The notes: generated by a model not told the origin, from the sequence alone. A DNA stretch of 64,000 bases from Flagellimonas hadalis (GCF_007785775.2 NZ_VNIK02000009.1:1-64000), one strand, 5' to 3'. Counted from the stretch's first letter, positions 8,146-17,820 are shown. Program-made: numbers and translations.

Positions 8146-10389
8146 TTAGTCCCTTCTGGGCTTTCTGTCACGATCGCCACCTCTGCGGTCACGGTCACCA
8201 CCTCTTCGGTCGCCACCTCTTCTGTCACCACCACGATCATCTCTTGGAGGTCTTTCTTTATAACCTTCCGGTTTGGGCAACAAGGCCTTTCTGGACACTT
8301 TTTCCTTTTTGGTCCTTGGGTCGATACCTAAGTATTTCACGTCAAAGACATCTCCCATGTTGACCACGTCGGAAACATTTTCAGTACGCTCCCAGGCCAA
8401 TTCGGACACGTGGAGCAATACTTCGTTGCCAGGAGCCTCGGTGTATTCCACCACGGCGCCAAATTCCAACATCTTGATGACCTTCACTTCGTAAACGCTG
8501 CCCACTTCAGGCTTGAACATCAACGAGTCTATTTTGGCCAATACCATATTGATGCCATCTTGGTCGGTACCCAAAATTTCCACAATACCTTCTTCGGTAT
8601 CGGGATCTTCGTTGATGACAATCGTGGTCTTGGATTTCTTCTGAAGGTCTTGGATCACCTCTCCACCTTTACCGATCAGTGCACCGATGAACTCACCAGG
8701 AATGATTCGGGTAATGATTTTTGGAGCGTAAGGTTTCACCTCTGGCCTTGGGGCTGCGATCGTGTCGATCAATTCTTTCAGGATATGCAACCTTCCATCC
8801 TTGGCCTGCATCAAAGCCTTTACCAAGATTTCGTAGGAAAGTCCTTTTACCTTGATGTCCATCTGGCAAGCGGTGATACCATCTGCGGTACCGGTCACTT
8901 TAAAGTCCATATCGCCCAAGTGGTCCTCATCACCCAATATATCGGAAAGAACGGCATACTTGCCACTTTCGGTATCAGTGATCAATCCCATGGCGATTCC
9001 GGAAACGGGTTTTTTCAACTGAATACCGGCATCCATCAATGCCATGGTGCCCGAACAAACGGTGGCCATGGAAGAGGAACCGTTGGATTCCAATACTTCG
9101 GAAACCACACGAACGGTGTATGGGCAATCGGCAGGGATCATGCCCTTTAGGGCACGTTGTGCCAAGTTACCGTGTCCAACCTCTCTACGGGAGGTACCTC
9201 GGATGGGTCTTGCCTCCCCTGTTGAGAAAGGAGGGAAGTTGTAGTGCAGGTAGAATGTCTCCTCACCTTCGTAGGAGGGCATGTCGATTTGATTTGCCTC
9301 TCTGGAAGTTCCCAAGGTCACTGTTGCCAATGCCTGTGTTTCCCCTCTGGTGAAGATGGACGAACCATGCACGGATGGCAAGTAATCCACTTCGCACCAA
9401 ATAGGGCGGATGTCGGTGGTTTTCCTTCCATCCAAACGAAGGCCTTCTTCCAGGGTAAGGTTCCTGACAGCCTCTTTTTCAGCTTTGTGATAATATTTGG
9501 AAACCAATCCGCCAATTTCTTCCAATTCCTCTTCGGAAAAAGCGGCCTTGATTTCTTCCTTGATATTGGCAAAGGCCTCACTGCGTTCTTTTTTGGAAGA
9601 ACCGGCCTTGGCCACTTCATAGACCTTGTCATAGGCCATGTCATGGATTTTCTTCTGAAGCGCTTCGTCTTCAACGGCCTGTTCGTACTCTCTGGTTTCT
9701 TTTTTACCAACGGCTTCGGCCAATCTGACCTGTGCGGCGCATTGTACCTTGATGGCTTCGTGGGCAAATTTGATGGCCTCTACCATTTCCTCTTCGGAAA
9801 TTTCTCCCATCTCGCCTTCCACCATCATCACGGAATCTTCGGAAGCACCGATCACCATGTCGATGTCGGACTCCTTCAATTGTGCCATGGTAGGGTTGAT
9901 AACGAACTCACCGTTCACCCGGCCTACACGGACCTCGGAAATCGGGCATTCAAAGGGAATATCGGACAATTGGATGGCTGCGGATGCGGCCAATCCTGCC
10001 ATGGCATCCGGCATTACCTCTTCGTCGTGCGACATCAATTGGATCATGACCTGGGTCTCCGCATGGTAATCTTTGGGGAACAAAGGGCGCAAAACCCTGT
10101 CCACCAATCGCATGGTAAGCACTTCACCATCGCTGGGCCTTGCTTCACGCTTGAAGAAACCACCGGGGTAGCGACCTGCGGCGGCAAATTTTTCACGATA
10201 ATCTACGGTAAGTGGCAAAAAGTCCACATCCGAAGCTTGATAATTGGAGACAACTGTACATAGCAACATACATTTGCCTGATTGGACAACCACAGAGCCA
10301 TGGGCCTGTTTTGCCAATTTTCCGGTTTCGATAGAAATCGTTCTACCGTCACCAAGGTCGATGACCTCTCTAAAAACTTTTGGAATCAT
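8146..10389 (-). CDS. pnp: polyribonucleotide nucleotidyltransferase
   Basis: 747 residues. 3'-5' phosphorolytic RNA decay enzyme, cytoplasmic, trimeric. Order: first RNase PH domain (about 15-230), helical linker, second RNase PH domain (about 330-545, with [18 protein letters not shown]), KH domain ([18 protein letters not shown] at about 570), S1 domain ([17 protein letters not shown] at about 640). The last 35 residues are an Arg/Gly/Asp-rich tail of RGGD repeats. RGG tails bind RNA; on PNPase this is an accessory feature. The upstream leader holds three GC hairpins, and rpsO is the next gene upstream, on the same strand (order rpsO then pnp, as in many bacteria). Confidence 0.97.
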   Translation of the reverse strand: MIPKVFREVIDLGDGRTISIETGKLAKQAHGSVVVQSGKCMLLCTVVSNYQASDVDFLPLTVDYREKFAAAGRYPGGFFKREARPSDGEVLTMRLVDRVLRPLFPKDYHAETQVMIQLMSHDEEVMPDAMAGLAASAAIQLSDIPFECPISEVRVGRVNGEFVINPTMAQLKESDIDMVIGASEDSVMMVEGEMGEISEEEMVEAIKFAHEAIKVQCAAQVRLAEAVGKKETREYEQAVEDEALQKKIHDMAYDKVYEVAKAGSSKKERSEAFANIKEEIKAAFSEEELEEIGGLVSKYYHKAEKEAVRNLTLEEGLRLDGRKTTDIRPIWCEVDYLPSVHGSSIFTRGETQALATVTLGTSREANQIDMPSYEGEETFYLHYNFPPFSTGEARPIRGTSRREVGHGNLAQRALKGMIPADCPYTVRVVSEVLESNGSSSMATVCSGTMALMDAGIQLKKPVSGIAMGLITDTESGKYAVLSDILGDEDHLGDMDFKVTGTADGITACQMDIKVKGLSYEILVKALMQAKDGRLHILKELIDTIAAPRPEVKPYAPKIITRIIPGEFIGALIGKGGEVIQDLQKKSKTTIVINEDPDTEEGIVEILGTDQDGINMVLAKIDSLMFKPEVGSVYEVKVIKMLEFGAVVEYTEAPGNEVLLHVSELAWERTENVSDVVNMGDVFDVKYLGIDPRTKKEKVSRKALLPKPEGYKERPPRDDRGGDRRGGDRRGGDRDRRGGDRDRKPRRD

Positions 10390-10401
10390 AAAAATAATCT
10401 T

Positions 10402-10545
10402 ACCCGATCAATGATGATTCGGGTCGTTAAACATTTGGTCTACCGCCATCCGGGCGGTCGGGTTGTGTTGTTGTTGTGTGCCAAGGGCACTGACCAATGA
10501 AAAACTATAAGTAGCTTTTTGTGTTTGCCCGATTTTTGGATCGGG
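10402..10545 (-). promoter_or_regulatory. pnp leader with three hairpins (candidate autoregulation)
   Basis: Three inverted repeats lie between rpsO and pnp: 10402-10407 with 10419-10424, 10442-10447 with 10453-10458, and 10528-10533 with 10540-10545. The first and third share the arm CCCGAT/A. In enterobacteria pnp is autoregulated through a structured leader; a similar role here is inference only. Confidence 0.35.
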
Positions 10546-10580
10546 ACTTGAAAAAACTGGAATAAATCCAGTAAAATAAA

Positions 10581-10604
10581 AAGGGGAAGCCAAGGCCTCC
10601 CCTT
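10581..10604 (-). terminator. terminator of rpsO
   Basis: Near-perfect inverted repeat (10581-10591 with 10594-10604, one mismatch) 7 nt after the rpsO stop. A T-rich run follows on the minus strand. Confidence 0.8.
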
Positions 10605-10610
10605 CCATTT

Positions 10611-10880
10611 TTATTTTCGGATACCCAACTCTTTGATGAGAATACGGTACTTTTCAATATCTTTTTTCTTCAGATAGTCCAAAAGACTACGTCTTTTACC
10701 TACCAGTCTTACCAAGGAACGCTCGGTATTGTAATCTTTGTGGTTCCTTTTAAGGTGTTCTGTCAAGTGGTTGATACGGTGCGTGAACAGTGCAATCTGC
10801 CCTTCCGTAGAACCGGTGTTGCTCTCAGAGCCGCCGTGTTTCTTGAAAATATCGGCTTTTACTTCTTTGGTTAAATACAT
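10611..10880 (-). CDS. rpsO: 30S ribosomal protein S15
   Basis: 89 residues, exactly the family length. Binds the central domain of 16S rRNA and nucleates platform assembly. Signatures: NTGSTEGQIALFTHRINHLT at about 22-41, the HLKRNHKDYNTERSL segment with its RNA-contacting residues, and LVGKRRSLLDYLKKKD. Its own -7 box lies at 10934-10941, giving a leader of roughly 45-50 nt. A terminator follows at once, so pnp is probably made from its own promoter or by readthrough. Confidence 0.97.
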   Translation of the reverse strand: MYLTKEVKADIFKKHGGSESNTGSTEGQIALFTHRINHLTEHLKRNHKDYNTERSLVRLVGKRRSLLDYLKKKDIEKYRILIKELGIRK

Positions 10881-10933
10881 TCCAATATTTATTTAAATGA
10901 TTTTTATGTATCGATCGACCTTCGATCAGCGCG

Positions 10934-10941
10934 CAAAGATA
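10934..10941 (-). promoter_or_regulatory. -7 promoter box of rpsO (TATCTTTG)
   Basis: Exact TAnnTTTG on the minus strand, 53 nt upstream of the rpsO ATG. Confidence 0.5.
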
Positions 10942-10978
10942 ATTCTTTTTTTGGACTAAGGAGCGAATATGCCCGTTT

Positions 10979-11839
10979 TTACGACCTGATGGGTTGATTG
11001 GTGATCAAATCAATGTAAAGGTTGACATTTTTCTTCAAATCCCTACGATGGGTGATAAAATCCAAAAATCCGTGTTCCTTTAGGAATTCAGCGGTCTGGA
11101 AACCATCCGGAAGGTCTTTTCCTGTGGTATCCTTGACCACCCTTGGTCCTGCAAATCCGATCAAGGCACCAGGCTCAGAAATATTGATGTCCCCCAACAT
11201 GGCATAGGATGCGGTGGTCCCACCCGTGGTAGGGTCCGTACACAAGGAGATGTAGGGTATTTTGGCCTCGGCCAATTGGGCCAGTTTAGCGGATGTTTTT
11301 GCCAACTGCATCAAGGACAGCGCAGCTTCCATCATACGGGCACCCCCGGATTTGGAGATCATCAGGAACGGGATCTTCTTCTTCATGGACACGTCAATGG
11401 CGCGTGAGATTTTTTCACCTACCACACTGCCCATGGAGCCTCCAATGAAAGCAAAGTCCATACAGGAAACCACCAGTTCCTTTCCCATCGACTTGCCCAC
11501 GGCACTCCTGACGGCATCTTTCAGGCCCGTTTTTTGTTCTGCGGCCTTCAGGCGTTCGGAATATTTTTTGGTGTCCACGAATTTTAAGGGATCCTTCGAC
11601 TTTAGGTTGGCATCCAGTTCCTTGAACTTGTTGTCATCAAAAAGGATTTCAAAGTATTCCTTGCTCCCGATCCTGACATGGTAGTCGTCTTCGGGACTGA
11701 CATAGAAGTTTTTGGCGAGGTCCTCGGACTCTACGATCTTTCCTGTGGGGGATTTGTACCATAGCCCTTTCGGGGTGTCCTTTTTCTCCTCGGTTGCTGT
11801 CTGTATTCCTTTTTCCTTTCTTTTAAACCAAGACGACAT
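10979..11839 (-). CDS. accD: acetyl-CoA carboxylase carboxyltransferase subunit beta
   Basis: 286 residues. With AccA it transfers the carboxyl group from biotin to acetyl-CoA, the first step of fatty-acid synthesis. Crotonase-fold signatures: [53 protein letters not shown] and GFAGPRVV. The N-terminal zinc ribbon is present as a region (WYKSPTGK to SPEDDYH, residues 27-54), but all four ligand cysteines are replaced: Ser30, Gly33, Ser48 and Asp51 occupy their places. It lies 33 nt downstream of fbaA, and the two may be co-transcribed. Confidence 0.95.
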   Translation of the reverse strand: MSSWFKRKEKGIQTATEEKKDTPKGLWYKSPTGKIVESEDLAKNFYVSPEDDYHVRIGSKEYFEILFDDNKFKELDANLKSKDPLKFVDTKKYSERLKAAEQKTGLKDAVRSAVGKSMGKELVVSCMDFAFIGGSMGSVVGEKISRAIDVSMKKKIPFLMISKSGGARMMEAALSLMQLAKTSAKLAQLAEAKIPYISLCTDPTTGGTTASYAMLGDINISEPGALIGFAGPRVVKDTTGKDLPDGFQTAEFLKEHGFLDFITHRRDLKKNVNLYIDLITNQPIRS

Positions 11840-11872
11840 GTAATCAATATTTAGTTAGATGAGGACTTAGAT

Positions 11873-12940
11873 TTACAGCGTATTTACGTTGTTCAGGTCT
11901 TCAAAAGCTTTTTTCAGGCGTGCAATGAAGGTTTTTTCACCTTCCCTCAACCAAACCCTTGGGTCGTAATATTTTTTATTGGGCTGGTCATCTCCTTCAG
12001 GATTTCCGATCTGGGCCTGAAGGTAGGCCGATTTGTTCTGTACATAATCCCTTACCCCTTCCAAAAAGGCGTATTGGAGGTCGGTATCGATGTTCATTTT
12101 GATGACCCCATATCCGATGGCTTCCCTGATCTCTTCCAAAGTGGAACCTGACCCACCGTGGAAAACAAAATCGATATGGTTGTGTTCCACACCGTATTTT
12201 TCCGAAATATATTCTTGTGAGTTTCTCAAAATCTTTGGGGTCAGTTTTACGTTTCCAGGTTTGTAGACCCCGTGCACGTTGCCGAAAGCTGCCGCTATGG
12301 TGAACCTATGGCTGATTTTTGAAAGCTCTTCATAGGCATAGGCCACTTCTTCGGGCTGGGTGTAGAGTTTGGAATCGTCCACATCGGAGTTGTCCACGCC
12401 GTCCTCTTCACCTCCGGTGATACCCAATTCGATTTCGAGGGTCATGCCCATTTTGCTCATTCGCTTCAGGTATTCCTTGCAGAGTTCGATGTTCTCTTCC
12501 AAAGGTTCTTCGGAAAGATCGATCATGTGTGAACTGTACAAAGGTTTCCCTGTGGCCTTGAAATGTGCTTCGCTGGCATCCAAAAGCCCATCGATCCAAG
12601 GCAACAATTTTTTGGCGCAGTGGTCGGTATGAAGGATAACGGTTGCCCCATAGGCCTCGGCCAGTTGGTGCACGTGCTTTGCACCGGCAATCCCTCCAAG
12701 GATGGCCGCTTTTTGACCTTCATTGGAAAGTCCCTTGCCGGCATTGAACTGTGCCCCTCCATTGGAAAACTGGATGATGACCGGAGAATTTAGTGTGGCA
12801 GCCGTTTCCATTACTGCATTGATGGTGTCAGATCCAATCACGTTTACCGCGGGCAGTGCGTAGCCGTTTTCCTTTGCGTGTTTGAAAATTGCCTGTACTT
12901 CATCACCGGTAGCAACGCCGGGTTTAATGTTATGGGACAT
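11873..12940 (-). CDS. fbaA: class II fructose-bisphosphate aldolase
   Basis: 355 residues, class IIa length. Cleaves fructose-1,6-bisphosphate to DHAP and glyceraldehyde-3-P with Zn2+. Visible motifs: VILHTDHCAKKLLPW (Asp and zinc-ligand His), DLSEEPLEENI, FGNVHGVYKPGNV (zinc His), DFVFHGGSGS (zinc His and phosphate site) and NIDTDLQYAF. A TAnnTTTG box lies 32 nt upstream. accD follows on the same strand after 33 nt. Confidence 0.97.
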   Translation of the reverse strand: MSHNIKPGVATGDEVQAIFKHAKENGYALPAVNVIGSDTINAVMETAATLNSPVIIQFSNGGAQFNAGKGLSNEGQKAAILGGIAGAKHVHQLAEAYGATVILHTDHCAKKLLPWIDGLLDASEAHFKATGKPLYSSHMIDLSEEPLEENIELCKEYLKRMSKMGMTLEIELGITGGEEDGVDNSDVDDSKLYTQPEEVAYAYEELSKISHRFTIAAAFGNVHGVYKPGNVKLTPKILRNSQEYISEKYGVEHNHIDFVFHGGSGSTLEEIREAIGYGVIKMNIDTDLQYAFLEGVRDYVQNKSAYLQAQIGNPEGDDQPNKKYYDPRVWLREGEKTFIARLKKAFEDLNNVNTL

Positions 12941-12972
12941 AGTTTAAGATGGTTTCGAGTTAAAATAGGGAA

Positions 12973-12980
12973 CAAAAGTA
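12973..12980 (-). promoter_or_regulatory. -7 promoter box of fbaA (TACTTTTG)
   Basis: Exact TAnnTTTG on the minus strand, 32 nt upstream of the fbaA ATG, which gives a leader of about 25 nt. Confidence 0.5.
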
Positions 12981-12994
12981 ATAAAATATTTCCT

Positions 12995-15586
12995 CTAGAA
13001 AGGATAATTGATCCCTATATTGAGGACCGCATTCCTGAAGTTATATTCGTTGAACCAACGATCGGACCCCACTCTTGCAGGATTGTAGGTCTTGAACCCG
13101 ACATCCAAACGGAACACAAAATAGGTGAAGTCATAACGAAGGCCCAGTCCCGTGCCCAGCGCTATATCTGCCAATGATGAGATTCCTTGAAATATGGCAT
13201 CGGGGTTACTTTCGTTGTCAAAAACGTTCCAGATGTTGCCCGCATCCGCAAAGAAAGCCCCTTTTACGTCCCCGGCAATGGGGAATCGATATTCCACGTT
13301 GAAGGCCATTTTCAGGTTGGCCTCGTTGAAATCGTTGATGTTGCTGGTCTTCCCGGGTCCAAGTTCGTAGGCGTTCCATGCCCTGTTGTCGTTGGAACCC
13401 CCTGCAAAATAACTCCTCACAAAGGGAATGTTGTCCGAATTTCCATAGGGAACCGCCATGCCCAAAAAGCTCCTGAACGCGATCACCTGTGAATCGCCGA
13501 TTTCCCAATGCCGAATATAGTCGAACTCCGACTTGATGTATTGGGAAAACGGAACCCCGAACACCAAAAGTTGTCCATTGTCATTTTTGTTATAGGGCAC
13601 AATGTTGGACATGAGCGACAGGACGTTCCCGGCACTTTCCAATTTGATACGGTATTGGTAAAAATCGTTGTCATTGATGCCCGACTTGCTGTTCTTGGTA
13701 TGGGTAAAGTTACTGGCAAAGATCAGGTTGTTGTCCGTCAATCGTCTTCTGCGCTCCGCAATGCTGTTCACCTCGTCCAACTGATCGGGTGACAGTCCGG
13801 TGATATTCCCATCCAGGGCATCCTGTACAAAGGTGTTTGCACCTTCAGGGATGGTGAGGCGAAGGGAATCGACATTATTGTCAACAATTTCAAAAAGATC
13901 TGCATATTGCGGGTCGTCCTGAAAATCATCCGCAATGTTGTCCAGGTTGGAAAAGGTGTTGCGGTACACATTGTAGAAGTTGTCGGGGTTCACGTTGCGC
14001 ACAAACTCCACGTTCAACAGTTCAAGGTTGTTCTTCAGCCTGTCCGTTGGGGACCAGTTGTACGATAATATGGAATTCAGCGATTGTTTGTCCAGCCCAA
14101 TGTTCCTCTGGAAATTGGTACCGGCCAATAGCCTGCTCTGTGGCAACATATAGCCGGGGATTATTTTCTCTGTATTGAAAGGGAACCAGATCCTTGGGAA
14201 GGTGATGTTGATGTCCCCGCCAAGTTCCGAAGTGAAGGTTTCATTGGAGAGCGACGCATCGCTCAAAAGACCGATAGATCCCCTTGCCGAAATGTTCAAA
14301 GTCTCCGCGCCTCCAAATACATTCCGCGTGATCACAGATGTACTGAAAGCCGTTCCCACTTGTTGGATATTGGAATGTGTGACATCAAAATTCAGGTTCA
14401 ACGAGAATTTGGGCTTTGCGGCCAAATAGATATTGGAAACCAGCTCCGTTTGGGTGGAATCTGCAATAAATTCAATGTTGGGGTACTTAAAGGTGTTCAG
14501 GTTGGTAATCTGTCTGTAGGTCCTGATCCGGTCCAAGTCCCTATAGATGCTGTCTTTTTGAAAGAAAATGGCATCGGTGAGCGCTTTGGGCCTGTACCTG
14601 AGTTTATCATTATAATGAATGGTGTAATTTTCGTAATCCAACGTTTTTAGGGAATCAGGGCCGCCATTTATGGTGTGATCCGCATAAATGTTGATTTTTT
14701 TGAGACGGGCTATCCTATAGGGCGCATTGGTGTCGGAACTGTCCGTGGTGCTCCTGAACTTTTTGATGTTCAGTTGCACGTCCATGAGCTGGTCATCGGC
14801 ACTTTTGATGGTGTCCCTTAAAATATCGTAATTGATGGAGCTTTCCTGAAAGTTATAGACCCCCGAATTCCTAAAAAGGGTGGTCAACCGTTCCCGCTCC
14901 AAGGTGAAGTTGTTCAGGTCGAACTGATCCCCTTTTTTTACATAACTCCGTCTGGCGGAAATGTTGTAGATGGAATCAAGTTCGGGCGAGGTGATGTTTT
15001 TCTGGACGGTATCAATGATGTAGGGTTTGTTCAGGGTCATGTTGTATTCCACCTCGGCCTTTCTGTTTTTTTTGCCCTCGACTATTTCATAAGAACCATT
15101 GTTGTTGAAATACCCCTTGCTGTTGTAGTAGGCTTCCAACCGCTCAACGGACTTTCGGGTAAGCGAGGTGTCGATGACCACCGGTGGCTCGCCGACCCGC
15201 TCCAGAAATTCACTGGCCCCTTTTACGATGAAGGATTCCTGCAATCGGTTCACTTGTTTTTGGGAAAGGAGGTTGTTCAGGCGCTTTTCCCTTTTTTCCT
15301 TTCTGTGCAACCAGTCTTGGAACGAAGAATCGGGATTTTCCTTGGCGAGATTGTACAGGTTCAGGCGGAGGGGATAACCAAGGACACTGCTGTTGGGTTT
15401 TTGGGAAATGAGGCCTTTGATCTCGCTCGTGGAGACTTTCTCCTCATTCACATAAATGGAGTTTTTGGTAAGCAATAATTCATCTTCCCCCACCTTTTTG
15501 AGCGTATTGCAACCCATTGTGCTCAACATAAGCAACAATAGCCCTATTTTTGCACGGTTGCCCATTAGACCTAAAGAACCCCTCAT
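12995..15586 (-). CDS. tamL: TamL-like lipoprotein of the BamA/TamA (Omp85) family
   Basis: 863 residues from the chosen start. The ATG at 15584-15586 is preferred over one at 15628 because a -7 box sits at 15593-15600 and the upstream start would overlap the divergent trmH gene. A lipobox STMGC closely follows the hydrophobic segment KIGLLLLMLSTMGC, so the protein is a lipoprotein, as described for TamL in Bacteroidota in place of TamA. POTRA-like modules fill the N-terminal half, and a C-terminal Omp85 barrel ends in NIGINYPF with terminal Phe. Likely role: outer-membrane protein or lipid assembly together with TamB, which is not in this window. Confidence 0.85.
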   Translation of the reverse strand: MRGSLGLMGNRAKIGLLLLMLSTMGCNTLKKVGEDELLLTKNSIYVNEEKVSTSEIKGLISQKPNSSVLGYPLRLNLYNLAKENPDSSFQDWLHRKEKREKRLNNLLSQKQVNRLQESFIVKGASEFLERVGEPPVVIDTSLTRKSVERLEAYYNSKGYFNNNGSYEIVEGKKNRKAEVEYNMTLNKPYIIDTVQKNITSPELDSIYNISARRSYVKKGDQFDLNNFTLERERLTTLFRNSGVYNFQESSINYDILRDTIKSADDQLMDVQLNIKKFRSTTDSSDTNAPYRIARLKKINIYADHTINGGPDSLKTLDYENYTIHYNDKLRYRPKALTDAIFFQKDSIYRDLDRIRTYRQITNLNTFKYPNIEFIADSTQTELVSNIYLAAKPKFSLNLNFDVTHSNIQQVGTAFSTSVITRNVFGGAETLNISARGSIGLLSDASLSNETFTSELGGDINITFPRIWFPFNTEKIIPGYMLPQSRLLAGTNFQRNIGLDKQSLNSILSYNWSPTDRLKNNLELLNVEFVRNVNPDNFYNVYRNTFSNLDNIADDFQDDPQYADLFEIVDNNVDSLRLTIPEGANTFVQDALDGNITGLSPDQLDEVNSIAERRRRLTDNNLIFASNFTHTKNSKSGINDNDFYQYRIKLESAGNVLSLMSNIVPYNKNDNGQLLVFGVPFSQYIKSEFDYIRHWEIGDSQVIAFRSFLGMAVPYGNSDNIPFVRSYFAGGSNDNRAWNAYELGPGKTSNINDFNEANLKMAFNVEYRFPIAGDVKGAFFADAGNIWNVFDNESNPDAIFQGISSLADIALGTGLGLRYDFTYFVFRLDVGFKTYNPARVGSDRWFNEYNFRNAVLNIGINYPF

Positions 15587-15592
15587 AGACGC

Positions 15593-15600
15593 CAAAAATA
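15593..15600 (-). promoter_or_regulatory. -7 promoter box of tamL (TATTTTTG)
   Basis: Exact TAnnTTTG on the minus strand, 6 nt from the tamL ATG at 15586. It excludes the longer start at 15628 and suggests a leaderless mRNA. Confidence 0.55.
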
Positions 15601-15610
15601 CACGATTTAG

Positions 15611-16327
15611 ATGGTTACAAAAAACCAAATTAAACTAGTTGTAAACCTAAAGCAAAAAAAGTACCGAACTCAACACGGACTCTTTGTGGTTGAAGGTGAA
15701 AAATTGGTGAAAGAGTTGCTGCAGGCGGGCGTGGCACCGTTCAAAATTTTAGTGGATGGGACATGGAAGGGGAGTGGGCTTGGGGAAACAGAACTCGTTT
15801 CCGGGGCCATTCTGAAACAGATGAGCAGTTTGAAACAGCCCAACGGGGTACTGGGGGTGTTTCATATGCCCAAGCTGCTAAAAACAGAAGTGTCGGATTG
15901 GGTAGTGGTCTTGGATGCCGTGCGCGATCCGGGCAACTTGGGGACCATCATACGCTTGTGCGACTGGTTTGGGATACGGCAATTGGTATGTTCGGAGGAC
16001 ACGGTGGATTGTTACAACCCGAAGGTGCTTCAGGCCACTATGGGTTCCATAGCAAGGGTAAACATAGTTTATACTCCTCTTCATGAATTTTTGAAAAGTG
16101 CCGATCAACCCGTTTTTGGTGCTTTCATGGATGGTGAACCGGTGTATGGGAAAGCACTTCCTTCCAAAGGTGTTTTGGTGATGGGCAATGAGGCCAATGG
16201 CATTTCCGATGAGGTAGGTGCGTGGGTCACGGAGCGGATCTCCATTCCGCAGTTCGGGGGCGACACCGCCGAAAGCTTGAACGTGGCCACTGCCACTGCG
16301 ATCCTTCTCAATGAAATAAGGAGGTAG
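15611..16327 (+). CDS. TrmH/SpoU family RNA 2'-O-methyltransferase
   Basis: 238 residues. An N-terminal L30e-like substrate-binding region (QKKYRTQHGLFVVEGEKLV) is followed by the SPOUT knot with its three motifs: DAVRDPGNLGTIIRLCDWFG at about 98-117, VMGNEANGISDE at about 191-202, and the SAM-binding end IPQFGGDTAESLNVATATAI at about 210-229. Methylates the ribose 2'-OH of a tRNA or rRNA nucleotide using SAM; the site cannot be told from the sequence. Divergent from tamL, with only 24 nt between the start codons. Confidence 0.92.
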   Translation: MVTKNQIKLVVNLKQKKYRTQHGLFVVEGEKLVKELLQAGVAPFKILVDGTWKGSGLGETELVSGAILKQMSSLKQPNGVLGVFHMPKLLKTEVSDWVVVLDAVRDPGNLGTIIRLCDWFGIRQLVCSEDTVDCYNPKVLQATMGSIARVNIVYTPLHEFLKSADQPVFGAFMDGEPVYGKALPSKGVLVMGNEANGISDEVGAWVTERISIPQFGGDTAESLNVATATAILLNEIRR

Positions 16328-16388
16328 TTGGATTTTTAGATGATTGGATTCTTGGACTTACAGAAGTATAAATATTCAATAATCCAGT

Positions 16389-17087
16389 TTATTCAAACGT
16401 AAAATTGATGAAGATGCCCCGCGTCCGCATGGCATTGATGTTCCCCGTCCATGGACTGTTGGGGTCGTTGTCAGGGACGAGTTCATCCGTAAGGGCAAAA
16501 ACACCCCTTATCGAAGGCGAGAACTTAAAATATTCCGTGTAAAAATCGATGCCGAAGCCCAATTCATAGCCATAGACGTTTTTCTTCATACGGAACTCCC
16601 CACTGCTGTTGTCGTCCAAACTGTCCTCTTTGCTCCCAAGGTTCATCGAAGTGTAAACACCGCCCACGATAAAGGGTTTCCAGTTACCGATCCTTTTGGT
16701 GCTGGCCTTCAGCAAAAGAGGAAAGCGGATGTAGGTGGAGCGCACTTCGCGAATGGCATCGGCCTGGGTGGTGAAGCCAGGGAATCCAAGGGTGCGTGCG
16801 GTATACAGGAGGCCCGGTTCAAAACGGGCATCCAGAAATTCGTTGATGCGCAACTCGCCGATCAAACCTACATTGAACCCAAAACTCTTGTCGACCAAGA
16901 TGTCCCGGCCCACATCGTCCTTGTACTCGAACTGAAAATCATATTGGTTAAAACCCAGATAATAGCCCCAGTTCAAAAATCTTTTGTCCTCGTTCTGAAG
17001 GTTGAGAATGGGATCTTCCCCAAATTGTGCGTTGGATTTTGGACTTGTCAGGATCAGCAGCCCAAACAGGATAAGGACGTTTTTCAT
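16389..17087 (-). CDS. porT: PorT-family outer membrane beta-barrel protein
   Basis: 232 residues from the ATG at 17087, which places the signal peptide (MKNVLILFGLLILTSPKSNAQ) at the N-terminus; a start at 17108 would overlap menG. The rest is a small beta-barrel with alternating aromatic strands ending in GIFINFTFE. PorT is an outer-membrane component needed for type IX secretion and gliding in Bacteroidota. The gene lies 4 nt downstream of menG and is convergent with trmH; the menG-porT pairing is one I associate with Flavobacteriaceae genomes. Confidence 0.85.
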   Translation of the reverse strand: MKNVLILFGLLILTSPKSNAQFGEDPILNLQNEDKRFLNWGYYLGFNQYDFQFEYKDDVGRDILVDKSFGFNVGLIGELRINEFLDARFEPGLLYTARTLGFPGFTTQADAIREVRSTYIRFPLLLKASTKRIGNWKPFIVGGVYTSMNLGSKEDSLDDNSSGEFRMKKNVYGYELGFGIDFYTEYFKFSPSIRGVFALTDELVPDNDPNSPWTGNINAMRTRGIFINFTFE

Positions 17088-17091
17088 CAAA

Positions 17092-17820
17092 CTATTTTGT
17101 GGCGACATAGATGGAGGCTACTCCCAACGTCTGGGGTTTGTTCTCTATTCCTATAAACCCAATTTTGGCCAAAATATTGTTGAAGGCCTGCCCATGTGGA
17201 AAAACCGAGGCGGATTCACATAGATAAGAGTAGGCCGAGCGGTCTTTGGAAAAGATCTTTCCAATCAGGGGAAGGATGTATTTGGTATAGATGCGATATC
17301 CTTGCTTGAACGGGGTCTTGGTGGGTACCGAAGTTTCTAAAATGACCAGATTTCCCCCTTTTTTCAGTACCCTTCGTATTTCTTCCAGTCCTTTTTCGAG
17401 GTTTTCAAAGTTCCGGACCCCGAAGGCCACCGTCACGGCATCAAAGGAATTGTCCTCAAAAGGAAGGTTCTCGCTGTCGCCCACCACCATTTCGATGGTG
17501 TCCTGCAGTTTTTTTCTCGAAACCTTTTCCTTTCCCACCTCCAGCATTCCGGGGGAGAGATCCAGGCCAATGATTTTCTCCGCACCCGTGGGAGCCAGGG
17601 CTATGGCAAGGTCACCCGTGCCGGTTGCAATGTCCAGAATGGTTTTTGGGGATTTTTCCTTTAAAAAGGAAACAATGCGCTTGCGCCATTTAATGTCGGT
17701 GCCAAAGGAAATCACCCTGTTCAGTCCATCATAATCTTCGGAAATGTTATCGAACATTTGCCTAACTTGCTCTTTTTTTCCCAGTCCGGATTCTTTATAG
17801 GGGGTCACTTTTTCTGACAT
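17092..17820 (-). CDS. menG: demethylmenaquinone / ubiquinone methyltransferase
   Basis: 242 residues from the ATG at 17818-17820. A -7 box at 17837-17844 lies between this ATG and a possible upstream start at 17871, so the shorter form is chosen. C-methylates demethylmenaquinone with SAM in the last step of menaquinone synthesis. Class I methyltransferase motifs: DIATGTGDLAIALAP, IIGLDLSPGMLEVG, VVGDSENLPFEDNSFDAVTV and FGVRNFENLEKGLEEIRRVL. Bacteroidota use menaquinone, so MenG fits better than UbiE. Followed at 4 nt by porT. Confidence 0.93.
   Translation of the reverse strand: MSEKVTPYKESGLGKKEQVRQMFDNISEDYDGLNRVISFGTDIKWRKRIVSFLKEKSPKTILDIATGTGDLAIALAPTGAEKIIGLDLSPGMLEVGKEKVSRKKLQDTIEMVVGDSENLPFEDNSFDAVTVAFGVRNFENLEKGLEEIRRVLKKGGNLVILETSVPTKTPFKQGYRIYTKYILPLIGKIFSKDRSAYSYLCESASVFPHGQAFNNILAKIGFIGIENKPQTLGVASIYVATK

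Noticed and set aside
9244-10263. Long plus-strand open frame antisense to pnp (339 codons)
   Set aside because: pnp on the minus strand explains every base; the antisense product has no domain and a composition set by the complement of pnp codons.
15587-15628. Longer tamL start at 15628
   Set aside because: It overlaps the divergent trmH gene and lies upstream of the -7 box at 15593-15600; the ATG at 15586 gives a proper lipoprotein signal.
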